Assembly: GCA_946404705.1 (NCBI GenBank) | Contig: CAMJES010000159.1 | Coordinates: 1 to 5,691, forward strand | Direction: 5' to 3' | DNA length: 5,691 nt | DNA from: an uncultured Ruminococcus sp. | Lineage (GTDB): Bacteria; Bacillota; Clostridia; Oscillospirales; Ruminococcaceae | Part shown: one piece after another, positions 4,353 to 5,691 of the stretch | Numbering within the stretch: the first letter of the stretch is position 1 | How the letters are laid out: each line of letters starts with the position of its first letter | Notes under the pieces: generated by a model | Told to the model about the DNA's origin: nothing | Databases searched by the model: none | What the model saw: the letters and a program-made list of their open reading frames with translations, nothing else | Translations under genes and position numbers: made by a program

Positions 4353-5432
4353 TTACTGTGTGATTTCTGTTTCGCTTGATGTTTCGGTATATGACGCTGT
4401 AACTGTTTCGCTCTCCGTTACTATCGACTCAACTGCTGTAACGGCAGTTTCCGCAGAAATTGCCGTATCTGAATTTGCAATTTCGAACGGCTCTGTCTGA
4501 GAAGCTTCACCGTCTTCGTTAAGCTCAAGTTCATACTGAATCCTGCTCAAAACAACGCCGTAAGCTTTTCCGAGGAAATGCAAGCCGTCAGCTTCGGCAT
4601 AATCAGCTGCGAGATATCCGTCATCGTCCTGAAGCATTGTAAATATATCAATATACATGCAATCCTTTTCCTCGGCCGTTTTAAGGAGCTTGCTGTTATA
4701 ATCCATTATAACAGGGATCTTTTCGGGATTTTCACTCTCATGCGCAGCTGTAACGGGAGGTATTGACAGAATAATGATTTTCGAATCGGGCGATACCGTT
4801 CTAAGGCTGTCAACAAGCTCTGACATTTCTTTTGCCATATATTCGGCGCTTAAAAATGCAAGTCCGTTTGTGCCGAGCATAATGCAGATATAATCGGGCT
4901 GCATTTCCTCTGCTTTTTTTACAGCTGTAACGCCGTTTATCTCCTTTGTAACGGCAGATTCGGGATTTAAACCTACCTGAGCAAAAACATTATCCGGTTC
5001 AAGATATCCAAAGCCGGAAAAACCTGTAAAAATCGAATCACCGATAAAAAGACTGTTTGAAAAAAACGACTTGTCATATTCTGTTGAATTATATTTCGGC
5101 TCGGTTTCACTTGTTACTTCGGTTGCTTCTGTTTTGTCTGTAAGTACAATATTGGCTGTGACCTGCGAGGTTTCCGTTGTTGTCATAGTTGTTACAGCTT
5201 CGGTTTGTTCGGGCAAAATAACAACGGGCTGCGATACGACAAGCTCTTCATCCCACGGCATTTTTATACCAAAGCTTTGCAACGGATTTTTTCCCGTAAA
5301 AAAAGTATAACTATATAAACCAAGCGCGGAAAGTACAAGAACAATAAGTACAATTATAATAACATTAAGCGTTATAAGAACCTTTGAAGTTTTCGGTTTT
5401 TCGGAATAGTAATAATAATTTTTTCGTGGCAT
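4353..5432 (-). CDS. Membrane-anchored SGNH/GDSL hydrolase with Thr/Glu-rich flanks
   Basis: SGNH hydrolases cleave or transfer esters, often acetyl groups on carbohydrates. This 359-residue protein has a basic, Tyr-rich cytoplasmic start (KNYYYYSEKPK), one membrane helix (about 18-42), a Thr/Glu/Val-rich linker (about 62-120), the catalytic domain (126-303) and a Thr/Ser/Glu-rich tail (304-359). All SGNH blocks are present: FIGDSIFTG (nucleophile Ser 133), Gly 154, LGTNG (Asn 189) and DGLHF (Asp 282, His 285), so it should be active outside the cell. The ATG at 5430-5432 is chosen because AGAAAGGTG lies 6 bases upstream. The longer reading from 5489 would overlap the -35 box and cannot be in the transcript. 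The substrate is unknown; a cell-surface polysaccharide O-acyl group is my inference. It leads an operon with the DUF4358-like lipoprotein. Confidence 0.9.
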   Translation of the reverse strand: MPRKNYYYYSEKPKTSKVLITLNVIIIVLIVLVLSALGLYSYTFFTGKNPLQSFGIKMPWDEELVVSQPVVILPEQTEAVTTMTTTETSQVTANIVLTDKTEATEVTSETEPKYNSTEYDKSFFSNSLFIGDSIFTGFSGFGYLEPDNVFAQVGLNPESAVTKEINGVTAVKKAEEMQPDYICIMLGTNGLAFLSAEYMAKEMSELVDSLRTVSPDSKIIILSIPPVTAAHESENPEKIPVIMDYNSKLLKTAEEKDCMYIDIFTMLQDDDGYLAADYAEADGLHFLGKAYGVVLSRIQYELELNEDGEASQTEPFEIANSDTAISAETAVTAVESIVTESETVTASYTETSSETEITQ

Positions 5433-5438
5433 TGGATA

Positions 5439-5447
5439 CACCTTTCT
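5439..5447 (-). promoter_or_regulatory. Ribosome binding site that fixes the SGNH hydrolase start
   Basis: AGAAAGGTG on the minus strand lies 6 bases before the ATG at 5432. It removes 19 codons from the longest open frame. Confidence 0.8.
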
Positions 5448-5465
5448 TCTGCGATATTTTATATT

Positions 5466-5494
5466 ATTATACACTATTTTATTAGACATATCAA
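5466..5494 (-). promoter_or_regulatory. Sigma-A promoter of the SGNH hydrolase-lipoprotein operon
   Basis: On the minus strand TTGATA (plus 5489-5494) and TATAAT (plus 5466-5471) are spaced by 17 bases. The start should be near 5459, giving a leader of about 27 nt. It lies 30 bases past the tRNA terminator. Confidence 0.8.
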
Positions 5495-5523
5495 GTATTT
5501 TTACGATAAAATTTTCACCCTAT

Positions 5524-5559
5524 AAATAAAAAAATCCGTTTTCATGAAGAAAACGGATT
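5524..5559 (-). terminator. Intrinsic terminator of the tRNA operon
   Basis: A perfect 11-bp stem, AATCCGTTTTC with GAAAACGGATT (plus 5533-5543 and 5549-5559) and a 5-base loop, is followed on the minus strand by TTTTTTTATTTA. It starts one base past the CCA end of tRNA-Cys. Confidence 0.92.
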
Positions 5560-5560
5560 C

Positions 5561-5634
5561 TGGAGGCGCCACCCAGATTTGAACTGGGGATCAAGGTGTT
5601 GCAGACCTACGCCTTACCACTTGGCTATAGCGCC
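5561..5634 (-). tRNA. tRNA-Cys (GCA)
   Basis: The 74-nt gene folds into a full cloverleaf. The acceptor stem is GGCGCTA/TGGCGCC with one G-U, discriminator T and encoded CCA (plus 5561-5563). The D arm is GCC/GGC and the T arm CCCAG/CTGGG with loop TTCAAAT. The anticodon loop CTGCAAC carries GCA (plus 5600-5602), reading both Cys codons. The outermost pair of the anticodon stem (27-43) is a T-T mismatch. It is the last gene of a tRNA operon. Confidence 0.95.
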
Positions 5635-5636
5635 GT

Positions 5637-5691
5637 TGGAGCGGATTACGAGGCTCGAACTCGCTACCTCCACCTTGGCAAGGTGGCGCTC
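5637..5691 (-). tRNA. tRNA-Gly (GCC), partial at the window edge
   Basis: The 3' part is present: end of the D arm (GAGC), anticodon stem CACCT/AGGTG with loop TTGCCAA and anticodon GCC (plus 5677-5679), T arm GCGAG/CTCGT with loop TTCGAGC, acceptor strand AATCCGC, T and encoded CCA. The 5' end lies outside to the right. Only 2 bases separate it from tRNA-Cys, so the two are processed from one transcript. Confidence 0.95.

Noticed and set aside
3822..4500. Plus-strand open frames opposite the lipoprotein and SGNH genes, some with hydrophobic, signal-like translations
   Set aside because: The complementary strand of Glu/Thr/Ala-rich coding sequence yields Val/Ser/Phe-rich frames. The minus-strand products have clear domain motifs and ribosome sites.
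5433..5489. The 19-codon upstream extension of the SGNH hydrolase frame
   Set aside because: Its ATG lies in the promoter, next to the -35 box and upstream of the predicted transcript start, whereas the ATG at 5432 has a good ribosome site.
1..5691. CRISPR array, insertion sequence, phage genes or toxin-antitoxin pair
   Set aside because: There are no spaced direct repeats, no transposase or integrase motifs, and no small paired genes with the usual signatures. The tRNA genes at the right end are intact, with no attachment-site duplication visible in the window.

Overview
The window looks like chromosomal DNA of a low-to-moderate GC Gram-positive anaerobe of the Bacillota, most likely the Ruminococcus/Oscillospiraceae group. 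The pointers are an IreB (UPF0297) protein, a DUF4358-type lipoprotein beside an SGNH hydrolase, a PdaA-like deacetylase, consensus sigma-A promoters with 17-bp spacers, purine-rich Shine-Dalgarno sites and tRNA genes with encoded CCA. The genus is inferred from the protein families; no database was consulted.

Layout. (i) 1-161, minus: the first 53 codons of purA (adenylosuccinate synthetase), with a consensus promoter at 253-281 and an 85-nt structured leader. (ii) 340-2291, plus: a two-gene unit read from a promoter at 290-318, which stands back to back with the purA promoter. Its first gene encodes a two-helix membrane protein with an extracytoplasmic domain and a long acidic cytoplasmic tail. 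Its second encodes a soluble, repetitive acidic protein. The tail and the soluble protein share the same degenerate module, so they are probably functional partners; neither has a function I can name. A strong terminator follows at 2296-2325. (iii) 2496-3299, minus: a secreted PdaA-like polysaccharide deacetylase, with its own terminator (2331-2371), an extended -10 promoter and a 10-bp inverted repeat in the leader directly against the ribosome binding site. (iv) 3508-3756, minus: ireB, with its own promoter and terminator. (v) 3864-5432, minus: a two-gene operon of a membrane-anchored SGNH/GDSL hydrolase followed by a DUF4358-like lipoprotein. (vi) 5561-5691, minus: the tail of a tRNA operon, tRNA-Gly(GCC, partial) then tRNA-Cys(GCA), ended by a perfect 11-bp hairpin terminator.

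Theme. Apart from purA and the tRNAs, most of the window concerns the cell envelope: a peptidoglycan deacetylase, a surface SGNH esterase with a lipoprotein, a substrate of the PASTA-kinase pathway that senses wall stress (IreB), and an uncharacterised membrane/cytoplasm protein pair. The least explained part is the acidic-module pair at 340-2291. The next is the hairpin leader of the deacetylase gene. There is no phage, insertion sequence or CRISPR array, and no gene-free stretch longer than 300 bases; the longest gaps are about 180-210 bases and hold the promoters, leaders and terminators listed.
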